Shown here piece by piece: positions 1 through 8,701 of a DNA stretch of 64,000 bases. Numbering within the stretch: position 1 is the first letter of the stretch; the number at the start of each line of letters is the position of its first letter. The stretch is from contig NZ_CP049869.1 in the NCBI RefSeq assembly GCF_011300455.1, forward strand, positions 2,321,501 to 2,385,500, read 5' to 3'. Both the position numbers and the translations under genes were made by a program. Source of the stretch: Sphingomonas piscis. Its GTDB lineage: Bacteria > Pseudomonadota > Alphaproteobacteria > Sphingomonadales > Sphingomonadaceae. The notes under the pieces were generated by a model that was not told the origin of the DNA, searched no databases, and saw nothing but the letters and a program-made list of their open reading frames with translations.

Positions 1-1419
1 CTCGGCCAGGACGAAGCTATCCTTGGTACCGCCACCCTGACTGGAATTCACCACCAGAGAGCCTTCGCGCAGTGCAACGCGAGTAAGGCCGCCCGGTACG
101 ATGGTCACTCCGCCGGCCCCGGTCAGAACGAAGGGACGGAAATCGACGTGTCGCGGAGCGATGCCCTGATCGGTGATCGTCGGAACGGTCGACAGGGCCA
201 GCGTCGGCTGGGCGATGTAGCGCTCCGGCTGTGCCTTCAGTGCGGCTCGAAACTGCTCGATCTCGCCCTTGGAGGCGGTCGGACCGACGAGCATGCCGTA
301 GCCGCCGGAGCCATCGACAAGCTTTACGACTAGCTGATCAAGGTGGTCGAGGGTGTATTGCAAGCCGTCCGGCTCGCGGCAGCGATAGGTCTCCACATTC
401 GGCAAGCGTGCGTCCTCGCCGGTGTAGTAGCGTACGATCTCGGGCATGTAGCTATAGATGGCTTTGTCGTCTCCGATGCCGGTGCCGGGCGCGTTCACCA
501 GCGTCACGTTGCCGGCGAGGTAGGCTGACATGAGCCCCGGAACGCCGAGCATGGAGTCGGGGCGGAACACGAGCGGGTCGAGGAATGCGTCGTCGATACG
601 GCGGTAGATGACATCAACCCGCACGCGCCCCTCGGTCGTCCGCATCCAGACGATGTCGTCGTCCACCTCCAGATCTTGCCCTTCGACGAGCTCGATCCCC
701 ATGTGGGAAGCGAGGAAGCTGTGCTCGTAGAAGGCCGAGTTGTAGTGGCCGGGGGTCAGTAGAACCGCCATCGGATTGCGGGTGCCCTGCGGCGCAACCG
801 AGTAGAGGGTCTGACGGAGAAGCTCGGGATATTGGTCGACGGGGCGCACCGGAAGAAGATCAAACAATTCCGGGCAAAGGCGCATCATGGCTTCCCGGTT
901 CTCGAGCATGTAGCTGACGCCCGAAGGCGTTCGTGCATTGTCCTCCAGCACCCAGAACTGGTCTGGTCCAGTTCGGACCAGATCGATGCCGCAGATATGG
1001 GCGTAAATGCCATGCGGCGGCTCGGCACCGGCCACGGGTATGCAGAACTGGCTGTTCGTCAGCACGATCTCTTCGGGGATCACCTTGTCGGCTAGGATCC
1101 GGCGCTCGCCGTAAATATCCGCAATGAAGGCGTTGATGGCACGAACCCGCTGCTCCAGCCCTTGGGAGAGCTTTGCCCACTCGTTGGCTGAGAACACGCG
1201 GGGGACAATATCGAAAGGAATGATCCGCTCGGCCGCTTCCTCGTCTCCATAGACGTTGAAGGTGATGCCCAGGCTGCGGAAGGCGGCTTCGGCTGCAAGC
1301 TGGCGCCGATCAAGTTCCGACTTGGGGGTCTGGTCAAGCCACGATTGCAGTGCCTTGAACTCGGGGCGGGACAGATGCACCGATCCGCTGCCGCGTAGTT
1401 CGTCGTAGCTCGGAGTCAA
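1..1419 (-). CDS. circularly permuted type 2 ATP-grasp protein, 3' end outside window
   Basis: The minus-strand frame is open from about 1431 to the left edge, so the C-terminus is missing. The translation begins LTPSYDELRGSG and carries motifs of the DUF404/DUF407 circularly permuted ATP-grasp family: YGDEEAAERIIPFDIVPR near the start, VLEDNARTPSG, a DKAIYSYMP stretch, and VKLVDGSGGYGM, an ATP-grasp glycine-rich loop. Family members are thought to form amide or peptide bonds using ATP; the substrate is unknown. In many bacteria the gene is followed by an alpha-E domain protein and a transglutaminase-like protease, which would lie beyond position 1. The only plausible start is TTG at 1419: an in-frame TGA lies at 1434-1432 and no ATG or GTG occurs between. 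A GGAG lies about 15 nt upstream. The family is clear; the start is moderately sure. Confidence 0.85.
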   Translation of the reverse strand, partial: MTPSYDELRGSGSVHLSRPEFKALQSWLDQTPKSELDRRQLAAEAAFRSLGITFNVYGDEEAAERIIPFDIVPRVFSANEWAKLSQGLEQRVRAINAFIADIYGERRILADKVIPEEIVLTNSQFCIPVAGAEPPHGIYAHICGIDLVRTGPDQFWVLEDNARTPSGVSYMLENREAMMRLCPELFDLLPVRPVDQYPELLRQTLYSVAPQGTRNPMAVLLTPGHYNSAFYEHSFLASHMGIELVEGQDLEVDDDIVWMRTTEGRVRVDVIYRRIDDAFLDPLVFRPDSMLGVPGLMSAYLAGNVTLVNAPGTGIGDDKAIYSYMPEIVRYYTGEDARLPNVETYRCREPDGLQYTLDHLDQLVVKLVDGSGGYGMLVGPTASKGEIEQFRAALKAQPERYIAQPTLALSTVPTITDQGIAPRHVDFRPFVLTGAGGVTIVPGGLTRVALREGSLVVNSSQGGGTKDSFVLAE

Positions 1420-1525
1420 TTTAGGGACGGATCATCTCCACCGTTTCGCTTGCCGCAGAACACAACGCCTCAAGCGCGAGTGCAAGGGCAACAAAGGTGA
1501 AAAATTTGCGTGGGCGATCGTCAGG

Positions 1526-1564
1526 TGAAAAGAGGGCCCGCCGGAGTGGGGTTCCGGCGGGCCC
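1526..1564 (-). terminator. intrinsic terminator after the type I secretion operon
   Basis: A perfect 12-bp inverted repeat (GGGCCCGCCGGA, 1534-1545, and its complement, 1553-1564) encloses a 7-nt loop. On the minus strand the stem is followed by TCTTTTC. It lies about 135 nt past the stop of the HlyD gene and probably ends that operon. There is no T-run on the plus-strand side. Confidence 0.7.
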
Positions 1565-1699
1565 GATGGAACGTGCGATCGAAAGAGGCTCGTCGCTTAT
1601 TGTCAGCGCAAGTGGGGTTTGCGCGAACAGGTTTCGTGTAGCCGGCGACGCTTGACCGGAAGTTGCGATTACCTCCGATACGGCCCGAAACCCGGCAGA

Positions 1700-3076
1700 T
1701 CAGTTTTCATGGAAGGACCGGCGGAACGAGCTTGTCAGCGGCTCCAGCGCATATTGTAGCGCCGTGCGCTTCCGGATCGGAATGGTCACCGACACCGGAA
1801 TGCCTGCCCGCAAAGCGTCGTCGCCCCGGAGGTCCGCGACCTTCTTCAGCTCGTCGAGCGGAACGTTCACTTCCGCCGTGTAGAAGGACGTTCCCGACTT
1901 TTCGTCGGTAAGAGCGTCCGCCGACACTCGGGTCACCTTGCCCTGGAGCGCTGGCAAGGAGCGCTCATGCAATGTGTCGAAGCGAACCATCGCCCGATGG
2001 CCCGGACGAACATCGTCGCCGTCGCCCAGCGACAAGCGGGCTTCGATCGTCAGCGGAACCTGATCGGGCACGATATCCATCAGCTTCTGCCCAGGCTGGA
2101 TGACACCACCAGGCGTGAAGACCGTCAAGCCGACGACGGTCCCTTCGGACGGCGCCCGGATTTCGATCCGCGCCAGCTGGTCGCGCGCGGCCGCGAGCTT
2201 GGGCAGGACGTCGTTCAGGTTGACGTTGACCTCACGAAGCTCGCTGGCGATCCGTTCGTAGTAGTTACTCTGGGCCTCCAGCGATTGAAGCTGGGTTTCG
2301 CTCGCCTGCCCGCGGGTCTGCTGGATCGTCGCGGAAATCTGCCCCCGTTGCCCCTCGAGATCGGCTTTCGCCCGCTCGAGTGCACGCAGCCGGTTCATCG
2401 AAACAAACCCTTTCTCGGCCGCTTCGCGCATGCCCGAAATCTCTTCCTCGATCAGGCGAAGCTGCTCGGTGATGGCGACAAGTTGCTTGCCGTACCCCTG
2501 TCCGGAGGTGACGGCTTGGCCGCTTCGTTCGCCCAGCGCTCCACGCTGAGCGCCGAGCACAGCCGCCCGGGTCCGCATCTGATTTTGCTGGATGCGAAGG
2601 GCTTCCGCGGCCGCGGGCCGGTCTTCCGGCGGCAGGCTCGCGAACTCGGGCGGCGGGGTGATTCCGCGCTGCCCAGTCTGCTCCGCGACCAGCCGGGCAC
2701 GCTGGGCAAGAAGGCCGATCGCCTGGGCCGACAGTGCACGCTCCTGAGCCCTGACGTCGGCTCCGGCCAAGCGGACAAGGACTTGCCCGCGCAATACCCG
2801 AGAGCCCTCCTTCACGAGGATTTCGGAGATAACCCCGCCCTCACGGTGCTGGACGGTTTGACGCTGTCCGGAGACAACCAGTCGTCCCGGCGCGAACGCC
2901 GCCGCGTCCAATGGTGCGAAGGCTGCCCATCCAAGGAAGCCGATGAAGAAAATGGCAGCGATGATGAGCCCGAACCGGATCTCGGTGCGGGGATCATCCT
3001 GGATCGGCGTCACGGCGGGCTCACCGGCGGGAAGGGTAAGGTCGAAGTCGGAAGCGTTGGCGACGATCTCGGTCAT
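1700..3076 (-). CDS. HlyD-family type I secretion periplasmic adaptor (PrsE/AprE-like)
   Basis: This 458-residue protein has one N-terminal membrane anchor at about residues 33-55. A beta-barrel/lipoyl half follows (GRLVVSGQRQTVQHREGG), then a long coiled coil over about residues 110-290, and a second lipoyl and barrel region (IRAPSEGTVVGLTVFTPGG). This is the membrane-fusion adaptor fold that links an inner-membrane ABC exporter to a TolC-type outer-membrane channel. It overlaps the upstream ABC transporter gene by 4 nt (ATGA), so the two are translationally coupled. No TolC homologue and no obvious RTX or glycanase substrate is in the window, so the cargo is unknown. The length fits the PrsE/AprE group. 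Confidence 0.9.
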   Translation of the reverse strand: MTEIVANASDFDLTLPAGEPAVTPIQDDPRTEIRFGLIIAAIFFIGFLGWAAFAPLDAAAFAPGRLVVSGQRQTVQHREGGVISEILVKEGSRVLRGQVLVRLAGADVRAQERALSAQAIGLLAQRARLVAEQTGQRGITPPPEFASLPPEDRPAAAEALRIQQNQMRTRAAVLGAQRGALGERSGQAVTSGQGYGKQLVAITEQLRLIEEEISGMREAAEKGFVSMNRLRALERAKADLEGQRGQISATIQQTRGQASETQLQSLEAQSNYYERIASELREVNVNLNDVLPKLAAARDQLARIEIRAPSEGTVVGLTVFTPGGVIQPGQKLMDIVPDQVPLTIEARLSLGDGDDVRPGHRAMVRFDTLHERSLPALQGKVTRVSADALTDEKSGTSFYTAEVNVPLDELKKVADLRGDDALRAGIPVSVTIPIRKRTALQYALEPLTSSFRRSFHEN

Positions 3077-4818
3077 GAATTGGCCTTTCCGCCCGCGACG
3101 ATGCGCGTTCCACCGGGCTGCGGCGGCATGATCTGGCGCAACACTTCCTCGCGGGCCCCGAACATCTTCACACGGCCGTCCTGAAGCACGAGCAATTTGT
3201 CGACGATCGGCAGAACGCTCATGCGATGAGCGACGATGAGAATGGTCTTGCCCGACTTCTTGAGCGCGGCAAGCGTAGTGACCAACTGTTGATCGCCCTC
3301 GGCGTCGAGATTTGAGTTAGGCTCGTCGAGGATCAGATATCTCGGATCGCCGAAAAGGGCTCGGGCCAGGGCGATCCGCTGCGCCTGGCCAGCCGACAGA
3401 CCGCGGCCGCCAAGACCCAATTGGCCATCATAGCCGCCCGGAAGCTTCAAGATCAGCTCATGCGCGCCCGCCGCCTTTGCAGCCGCCACCGCATCCTCGT
3501 CGATACGCGCAGGGTCGCCGCCCAACCGGTCACTGAACCTGGCGATATTCTCCTTGATGCTCCCGGCAAAGAGCGAGGGCTCCTGGGGCAGATAGCCGAC
3601 ATGTTCGGCAAGACGCTCCGGATCCCAGTTGCGTTGGTCGGCTCCATCGTAGCGGATGATCCCGGCACTTGGCACAGTCGCTCCCGCAAGGGCTCGCACC
3701 AGGGTCGACTTGCCGGCGCCGCTGGGGCCGATGATCGCGACCATCTCCCCGGCGTCAACCGAAAAGCCGATGCCGCCGATGATGACCCGGCGGTTTCCGT
3801 CGGCAACGGTCAGGCCTTCGACGTCGAGCTTGCCTTGCGGCGGCGGCAGCCGCGTCAGCGCGACATCGGGCCCCGTTTCGGTGAAAAGGCTGCGGAGCGT
3901 TGCATAGGCGCCCCGTGCCTGGACGAGGTAGCGCCAGCTGCCGACGAGCTGGTCAATCGGCGCAAGCGCCCGGCCGACGATGAAGCTGGCGGCGAACACC
4001 GCCCCCGCGCTGATCTTCGCGTCGATGGCGAGGAGGGCCCCGAGCCCGAGCGCAAGAGATTGCAGTGCCAGCCGAAGAAATTTCGAAATGGCAGTCAGGC
4101 GGCTGGACTGAAGGCTGGCCTCCGTCTGCAGCTCCATCATGCGTATGCGGTGCTGCTCATGGTCCGCGACAAGCGCACGGCGGAGGCCCAGGGCGCGTAC
4201 CGTCTCTGCCGCTGCAACGGTGAAATCGTAGCCGCTATAGACCCTGCCCGCCGCCTCGTTCGCCTGCTGCAGGCGCTCGCTGGTCGAGCGTTCCGTCCGC
4301 CAGGCGAGGTAGACGCTCAACCCGGCACCGATGAGGGCGAGAACGCCAAGCCACGGGTGGATGAGGAAGCCGATAACCACGTAAACGGGGGCCCAGGGGG
4401 CGTCGAACAGCGCCAAAATGGCCGGCCCCGTCAGCACTTGCCGAAGCGTGTCGAACTCCCGCAGCGCCTGCTTCGACAAGCGCTGACCGCTGAGATCGGG
4501 TCGCGAAAGCGTCGAGTTCATGATGGCGGCGGACAGCAGGCGATCAAGCCGAATGCTTGCCCGAACGAGCAGGCGCGACCGGGTAAGATCAAGCAGTGCG
4601 AGCGTGGACAGCGCGAAGAGAAGGACCAGAGTCAGGAAGAAAAGGGTTCCGCCGCCTGCCGTAGGGATCACGCGATCGTACACCTGCAGCATGTAGAGCA
4701 TCGGAACGATGAAGAGCAGGTTGAGCAGGGCGCTGAACAGAAAGGCGTACAGGAAGTGCCGCCTGCATGCGTCGAGTGCGGCGCCGAGAACTGGCGTATC
4801 GGTCGTCAATCTGGGCAT
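3073..4818 (-). CDS. type I secretion system permease/ATPase (PrsD/AprD-like)
   Basis: This 581-residue exporter half-transporter has an N-terminal membrane domain of about six helices (first near residues 22-45) and a C-terminal ABC ATPase. Walker A is GPSGAGKST at about residue 363. The signature is LSAGQAQRIALARAL, Walker B is YLILDEP followed by the D-loop SNLD, and the H-loop is IVAHR. This order and length match the PrsD/AprD/HasD group, which exports unfolded proteins with C-terminal signals directly out of the cell. There is no N-terminal peptidase C39 domain, so it is not a bacteriocin-type exporter. It is the first gene of the pair with the HlyD adaptor. The region upstream is shared divergently with the LOV-HTH regulator. 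Confidence 0.92.
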   Translation of the reverse strand: MPRLTTDTPVLGAALDACRRHFLYAFLFSALLNLLFIVPMLYMLQVYDRVIPTAGGGTLFFLTLVLLFALSTLALLDLTRSRLLVRASIRLDRLLSAAIMNSTLSRPDLSGQRLSKQALREFDTLRQVLTGPAILALFDAPWAPVYVVIGFLIHPWLGVLALIGAGLSVYLAWRTERSTSERLQQANEAAGRVYSGYDFTVAAAETVRALGLRRALVADHEQHRIRMMELQTEASLQSSRLTAISKFLRLALQSLALGLGALLAIDAKISAGAVFAASFIVGRALAPIDQLVGSWRYLVQARGAYATLRSLFTETGPDVALTRLPPPQGKLDVEGLTVADGNRRVIIGGIGFSVDAGEMVAIIGPSGAGKSTLVRALAGATVPSAGIIRYDGADQRNWDPERLAEHVGYLPQEPSLFAGSIKENIARFSDRLGGDPARIDEDAVAAAKAAGAHELILKLPGGYDGQLGLGGRGLSAGQAQRIALARALFGDPRYLILDEPNSNLDAEGDQQLVTTLAALKKSGKTILIVAHRMSVLPIVDKLLVLQDGRVKMFGAREEVLRQIMPPQPGGTRIVAGGKANS

Positions 4819-4916
4819 TGATATCAGCGCCTTAATAAGGAGTGCGCTCGTTACCAGTGCGCGCCGAGCCGCCGCAAGTGGTAAGCGGCAAGATGCGAAA
4901 ACAGCGACAGCGCCGG

Positions 4917-4944
4917 TTGTCGATCCGGTCTTTTGTCCTAGCGG
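4917..4944 (+). promoter_or_regulatory. possible promoter of the LOV-HTH gene
   Basis: A TTGTCG box (4917-4922) and a TAGCGG box (4939-4944) are 16 nt apart. The pair ends 23 nt before the chosen start codon. The -10 match is weak. Confidence 0.25.
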
Positions 4945-4967
4945 AACTCCGTGCTAGAGGTCGCTCA

Positions 4968-5576
4968 ATGCCTGAAGACTCTGGGGAGCGTGTCGTTGAT
5001 TGCGTGGGCGTGAGCCCGATCGCGACCGTTATCACCAATCCGAGAAGGCCGGATAATCCCATCGAAGTCGCGAACCAGGCATTCTATGACCTGACCGGTT
5101 ACGGCGAGTCAGAAGTAATCGGCCGCAATTGCCGCTTCCTTGCAGGAGCTGACACGGAACCGTGGGTGACGGAGCAGATCCGATCGGCGGTCCGCGACCG
5201 GCGTTCGGTGCTCGTGGACATTCTGAATTATCGGCGGGATGGCCAGGGCTTCCGCAACGGCGTGATGATCACTCCGCTCTACAACGACGACGGCGAGCTT
5301 GAGTATTTCATGGGCTCGCAGGTCGATCTCGGCCCTTCTCACGATACGTTGTTCACCACGCGGCGGGCCCGGTCCCACGCGAAGGTGGTGGGTCTTGCGA
5401 CTCGGCAGCGGGAAGTGCTCGCCGGCATGGCGAAAGGCCTGCTCAACAAGCAAATCGCCTATGAGCTCGGGATTGCCGAGAAGACGGTGAAGATGCACCG
5501 CGCCTTGTTGTTGGAGCGGCTCGGCGTGCAGACCACGGCAGAAGCGATACGGATCGCCGTGGAGGCGGGGCTCTAG
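4968..5576 (+). CDS. LOV-HTH blue-light transcription factor, EL222-like
   Basis: The 202-residue protein has a LOV (PAS) domain over about residues 15-120 and a LuxR-type helix-turn-helix over about 140-202. The photoactive motif GRNCRFLAG carries Cys55, which forms the flavin adduct. The flavin-contacting residues Asn87 (ILNYRRDG), Asn97 (FRN) and Gln118 (MGSQ) are all present. The HTH contains GLLNKQIAYELGIAEKTVKMH. Order, size and local sequence follow EL222 of Erythrobacter litoralis closely; there blue light frees the HTH, which dimerises and binds DNA. I chose ATG 4968 because AGAGG lies 7 nt upstream; a longer reading from 4842 has no such site. It overlaps cca convergently by 4 nt. 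Its targets are unknown, but the divergent secretion operon is an obvious candidate. Confidence 0.93.
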   Translation: MPEDSGERVVDCVGVSPIATVITNPRRPDNPIEVANQAFYDLTGYGESEVIGRNCRFLAGADTEPWVTEQIRSAVRDRRSVLVDILNYRRDGQGFRNGVMITPLYNDDGELEYFMGSQVDLGPSHDTLFTTRRARSHAKVVGLATRQREVLAGMAKGLLNKQIAYELGIAEKTVKMHRALLLERLGVQTTAEAIRIAVEAGL

Positions 5577-6754
5577 CCCAACACCTCGTCCACCAGGCGC
5601 TCCAACGCAGCGCCGGTTGGAAAGCCTGCAGCAACCCAGCGATCTTCGATCTGGCGCAGGCGGCGCGCAACCTCCGGTCCCTGAGCGATTCCCCGGTCGA
5701 CAAGTTGCCCGCCGCGGATCGGAAGCGAGGGCACTTCCCAATTCGCGATCGCAGCGGCATCGGCAGGGCGGCGGTCCAGCAGCAGGCTGTCCACCGCGCC
5801 TTCCTGCCCCAACCGGTAGGCGCGGGCTTTCGGATCGTCGGGTGCCTTCAAGTCTGCCGCGGCAGCGAGACGTTTGCGTGCCTTGTTCGACAATTTGAGA
5901 CGCGCCGCCAGCTTCTCGGACGTCGGAGGATCACGGGGTAGCAAGGCGGCGAGGCGGCGAAAAGCATCGGGCGGAATGTGGGCGGCCTGCTCGTCGCGGA
6001 TGAGCGCCGACAAGCAGCCGACGGCGTCGGGTCCAATTTCCGGCAGCACTGGCGCCAGCACACCGCTGGACACCATCAATGCGATCGTTGCGGTGGGATC
6101 CGGCAGGGCCAAAAGCTTCAGCAACTCGTCCGCGATCCGCTCTCTCGACAACGCCATCAGATCGTTGGCGCGGGCGACACAGGCCTGGAAAGCTTCCGGG
6201 TCGGGAGTACCAACGCCGAAGCGGGCGTGAAAGCGGAAGAAGCGCATGATGCGCAAATGGTCTTCGGCGATGCGCTGCAGCGGGTCGCCGATAAACCGCA
6301 CGCGCCGTTCCCGAAGGTCCTCTAGGCCTCCGAAATAGTCGAAGACCTCCCCGGAGACAGGATCTGCCGACAGCGCATTGATGGTGAAGTCGCGCCGCCC
6401 CGCGTCTTCCGTCCAGTCGTCGGTGAAGGCCACCGTTGCTCGACGTCCGTCCGTCGACAAGTCGCGGCGCAAGGTCGTGATCTCCGCGACCTGACCGTCG
6501 CTCACGGCGGTCACGGTCCCGTGCGCGATCCCGGTGGGTACCGCCTTGATCCCGGCGCTTCCCAATCGTCGCTGCACCTCGTCCGGCGGGAACCTTGTGG
6601 CAAGGTCGAGATCGCTCACCGGAAGATCGAGCAATCCGTCGCGAACCGCTCCGCCGACGTAGCGGGTTGCGCCGTCCGCTGCGCCCAAGGCGTCCAAAAG
6701 TCGCGAAATCCCTGGGCGGGCCGCCCAGCGCCGGACATCGAGCTTCACGGCCAT
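5573..6754 (-). CDS. cca: CCA tRNA nucleotidyltransferase
   Basis: The protein adds or repairs the 3' CCA end of tRNAs. The class II nucleotidyltransferase signature YVGGAVRDGLLDLPVSDLDL is near the N-terminus with the metal-binding Asp pair. The RRDFTINAL motif and the RNA-binding helical region (ISDPLQRIAEDHLRIMRF-like) follow. The start is taken at MAVKLD (6754), which overlaps the end of the upstream Nudix gene by 10 nt; an upstream extension to 6820 would run inside that gene. The length is 393 residues, normal for alphaproteobacterial enzymes without an HD domain. The family is sure; I cannot tell whether it is a full CCA enzyme or an A-adding one. Confidence 0.92.
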   Translation of the reverse strand: MAVKLDVRRWAARPGISRLLDALGAADGATRYVGGAVRDGLLDLPVSDLDLATRFPPDEVQRRLGSAGIKAVPTGIAHGTVTAVSDGQVAEITTLRRDLSTDGRRATVAFTDDWTEDAGRRDFTINALSADPVSGEVFDYFGGLEDLRERRVRFIGDPLQRIAEDHLRIMRFFRFHARFGVGTPDPEAFQACVARANDLMALSRERIADELLKLLALPDPTATIALMVSSGVLAPVLPEIGPDAVGCLSALIRDEQAAHIPPDAFRRLAALLPRDPPTSEKLAARLKLSNKARKRLAAAADLKAPDDPKARAYRLGQEGAVDSLLLDRRPADAAAIANWEVPSLPIRGGQLVDRGIAQGPEVARRLRQIEDRWVAAGFPTGAALERLVDEVLG

Positions 6755-7326
6755 TGCAGCCGTCTCGACAGATTGACGATCATTGCTGCCGTCGCGCCCC
6801 AGATCCGCCGCCCTTCCCACACGATCTCGGTATAAGCGCGCTCGCGTCCATCAACCAGCATATGCTGCCGAACGTGGTTGGTACGATCGAGGAGATAGGG
6901 AAGGGGCGCTTCGAACAGATCCGACACTTCGGCTTCGTGAGGTGAGAGCGGAAGGTCGGGTGGCACAAGGGCCAGTACGGGGGTGACCTGGTAGCCGGTG
7001 ATGGTCGTGTAGGGATCCAGTGTTCCCGCCACGCGCGACGCTGCCTGCGGAAGACCGATCTCCTCCTCCGCTTCCCGCAACGCTGTTTGGATGGGCGTTT
7101 CGTCAGGCTCGGCACGCCCGCCCGGAAAGGCGATCTGACCGGGGTGCCGCCGCATGTCCGGCCGACGGACGGTCAGCAAGAGCCCCGGCTCGGGCCGGTC
7201 CGTGACCCCGACCAGGACGGCCGCCGCCACGGGTTCAGCAAGCGACTGCTCATCCCAGTCGCCGTTGGCAATCCCCTGCGGCCGGTCCCTTGTCGCCGCC
7301 TGTTGAAGCCGCTCGAGCAAGGTCAT
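6745..7326 (-). CDS. Nudix hydrolase, CoA pyrophosphatase type
   Basis: The Nudix box GGRAEPDETPIQTALREAEEEIG is complete (G-x5-E-x7-R-E-x2-E-E-x-G-U). It is preceded by LLTVRRPDMRRHPGQIAFPGG, the arrangement typical of the NudL/CoA-diphosphatase subgroup (UPF0035). The protein has 193 residues and probably cleaves coenzyme A or similar dinucleotides. The start overlaps the upstream DUF1285 gene by 4 nt and the end overlaps cca, so DUF1285, nudix and cca form one operon. Substrate assignment rests on family resemblance only. Confidence 0.88.
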   Translation of the reverse strand: MTLLERLQQAATRDRPQGIANGDWDEQSLAEPVAAAVLVGVTDRPEPGLLLTVRRPDMRRHPGQIAFPGGRAEPDETPIQTALREAEEEIGLPQAASRVAGTLDPYTTITGYQVTPVLALVPPDLPLSPHEAEVSDLFEAPLPYLLDRTNHVRQHMLVDGRERAYTEIVWEGRRIWGATAAMIVNLSRRLQWP

Positions 7327-7886
7327 CTGTCGGGGTCGAGCGGGAAAAAGATGCCCTCGCTCCAGACGCCATCTGAACCATCCGCCAGCGCAAGCTCCGC
7401 CAGTTCGTAGTAGACCGGGCGGCTGAGTTCGGCTTCCAGACCATGCCGGACCTTGATCCTCGGCGAAAGTCCGCCGACTCCGTCGCGCACCACCAACGGA
7501 TGGTCGGCGCCGAGCAGCACTGGATCGCCATGGTCGAGCGCAAAGGCGATCCGCCGCAGCTCGCCATCGCCTTCGACCTGCATGTCGACGGCGCGGAATG
7601 CGGTTCGCTCGATATCGATGGACAGCTTCTCCACCGGCGTGACGAGCACATGGGTGCCATCCGGCTCCCGGCGGAGAATGCTTGAGAAAAGCCGGACCAT
7701 CGCGGGCCGCCGGATTGGCTCACCATCGTGCAGCCAGGTCCCATCGGCGGCGATCCGCATCCCGCTGTGGCCGCAATGCGGAGGGTTCCAGCGCTCGATC
7801 GGCGGCAGCTGGCGGCTGTCCAGCAGGCGCTGCAAGCCATGGAGGTCGATCCCCTGAAGCTCGATGGGGGCGTGGAGTTCTGGCAT
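7323..7886 (-). CDS. DUF1285 domain protein
   Basis: A 187-residue protein of unknown function, first gene of an operon with the Nudix hydrolase and cca. It resembles the DUF1285 family: conserved stretches include NPPHCGHSGMRIAADGTWLHDG, here written in part, and VLVTPVEKLSIDIE. There is no signal peptide or membrane segment. I start it at MPELHAP (7886), since the longer reading to 7955 begins with a low-complexity Arg/Ala tract. Members are two-domain beta-rich proteins of no assigned activity. Confidence 0.8.
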   Translation of the reverse strand: MPELHAPIELQGIDLHGLQRLLDSRQLPPIERWNPPHCGHSGMRIAADGTWLHDGEPIRRPAMVRLFSSILRREPDGTHVLVTPVEKLSIDIERTAFRAVDMQVEGDGELRRIAFALDHGDPVLLGADHPLVVRDGVGGLSPRIKVRHGLEAELSRPVYYELAELALADGSDGVWSEGIFFPLDPDR

Positions 7887-7966
7887 CCGGGCCCCTCTGT
7901 CAGGCGCCGCTCTGCCATGCAATGCGGCCTTGCGTGCGGAAGCGCCGTCCGTCACTGCAATCCTCG

Positions 7967-8701
7967 ATGAGGGACGAGCCGCGCACCGCCATTGTGACAG
8001 GAGCGAGCAAGCGCGTCGGGGCCGAGATCGCCCGCGCTTTGCTCGCCGAGGGCTGGCAGGTAGTTGCTCACGTCCGGTCGGAAGACGATCCAGTTCCGGA
8101 AGGTGCGGTACGAGCCACCGCAGAGCTGAGCGATTACGAGTGCGCCGAGACCATCTTCCGGGCGGCTGCGGAGCTTCCGGCGGTGCGCTTGCTGGTCAAC
8201 AACGCCTCGCGCTTCGTTTTCGACAGCGCCGAAGGGTTCAATCCGCAAGAGTTCGACGACCATATGGCCGTGAACCTGCGCGCGCCGCTGTTGCTTGCGT
8301 CGGCCTTTGCTCGGCGGCATCGTGACGGTGACGGGTTGATCGTCAACATCCTCGACTCCAAGGTTGCGGCGCCCAATCCGGATTTTCTGAGCTACACCTT
8401 GTCCAAACAGGGGCTGGCTGCCGCAACCGGGCTGCTCGCGCAGGCGCTGGCCGCGCAAGGGATGCGGGTGAACGCCATCGCACCGGCGCTGATGCTGCAA
8501 TCTCCAGGGCAGACGGCGGAGAATTTCCGCAAGATGCACGCGGCTAATCCGTTGAGCCGGGGGGTTGAGCCGGCGGATGTCGTTTCTGCCCTTCGATACC
8601 TTCTCGATGCAGCGACGGTGACCGGCCAGATCCTGACCGTCGACGGCGGCCACCATTTTCTGCGGCAGGACCGCGACGTCCAATTTCTGGAGGGTGAATG
8701 A
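7967..8701 (+). CDS. SDR-family pteridine reductase (FolM-like)
   Basis: A 244-residue short-chain dehydrogenase. The dinucleotide-binding motif is TGASKRVG, which is TGX3RXG rather than the usual TGxxxGxG. An Arg at this place is typical of pteridine reductases and FolM (dihydromonapterin/dihydrofolate reductase). The catalytic YTLSK (Tyr-x3-Lys), the NNAS motif and a C-terminal TGQILTVDGGHH follow. It overlaps folB by 4 nt, which supports a role in folate or pterin reduction using NADPH. No ordinary folA gene is seen here. The start is ATG 7967; a longer frame to 7682 is open but lies antisense to DUF1285. Confidence 0.85.
   Translation: MRDEPRTAIVTGASKRVGAEIARALLAEGWQVVAHVRSEDDPVPEGAVRATAELSDYECAETIFRAAAELPAVRLLVNNASRFVFDSAEGFNPQEFDDHMAVNLRAPLLLASAFARRHRDGDGLIVNILDSKVAAPNPDFLSYTLSKQGLAAATGLLAQALAAQGMRVNAIAPALMLQSPGQTAENFRKMHAANPLSRGVEPADVVSALRYLLDAATVTGQILTVDGGHHFLRQDRDVQFLEGE

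Noticed and set aside
1566..1661. Short plus-strand open frame of about 30 codons after the terminator hairpin
   Set aside because: No ribosome site, no homology features, and it begins directly behind a hairpin.
1967..3184. 405-codon plus-strand open frame across the HlyD gene
   Set aside because: Antisense shadow of a gene with clear motifs on the minus strand; the translation has no domain features.
3421..4821. 466-codon plus-strand open frame across the ABC exporter gene
   Set aside because: Antisense to an ABC transporter with all ATPase motifs; its translation is charged and repetitive.
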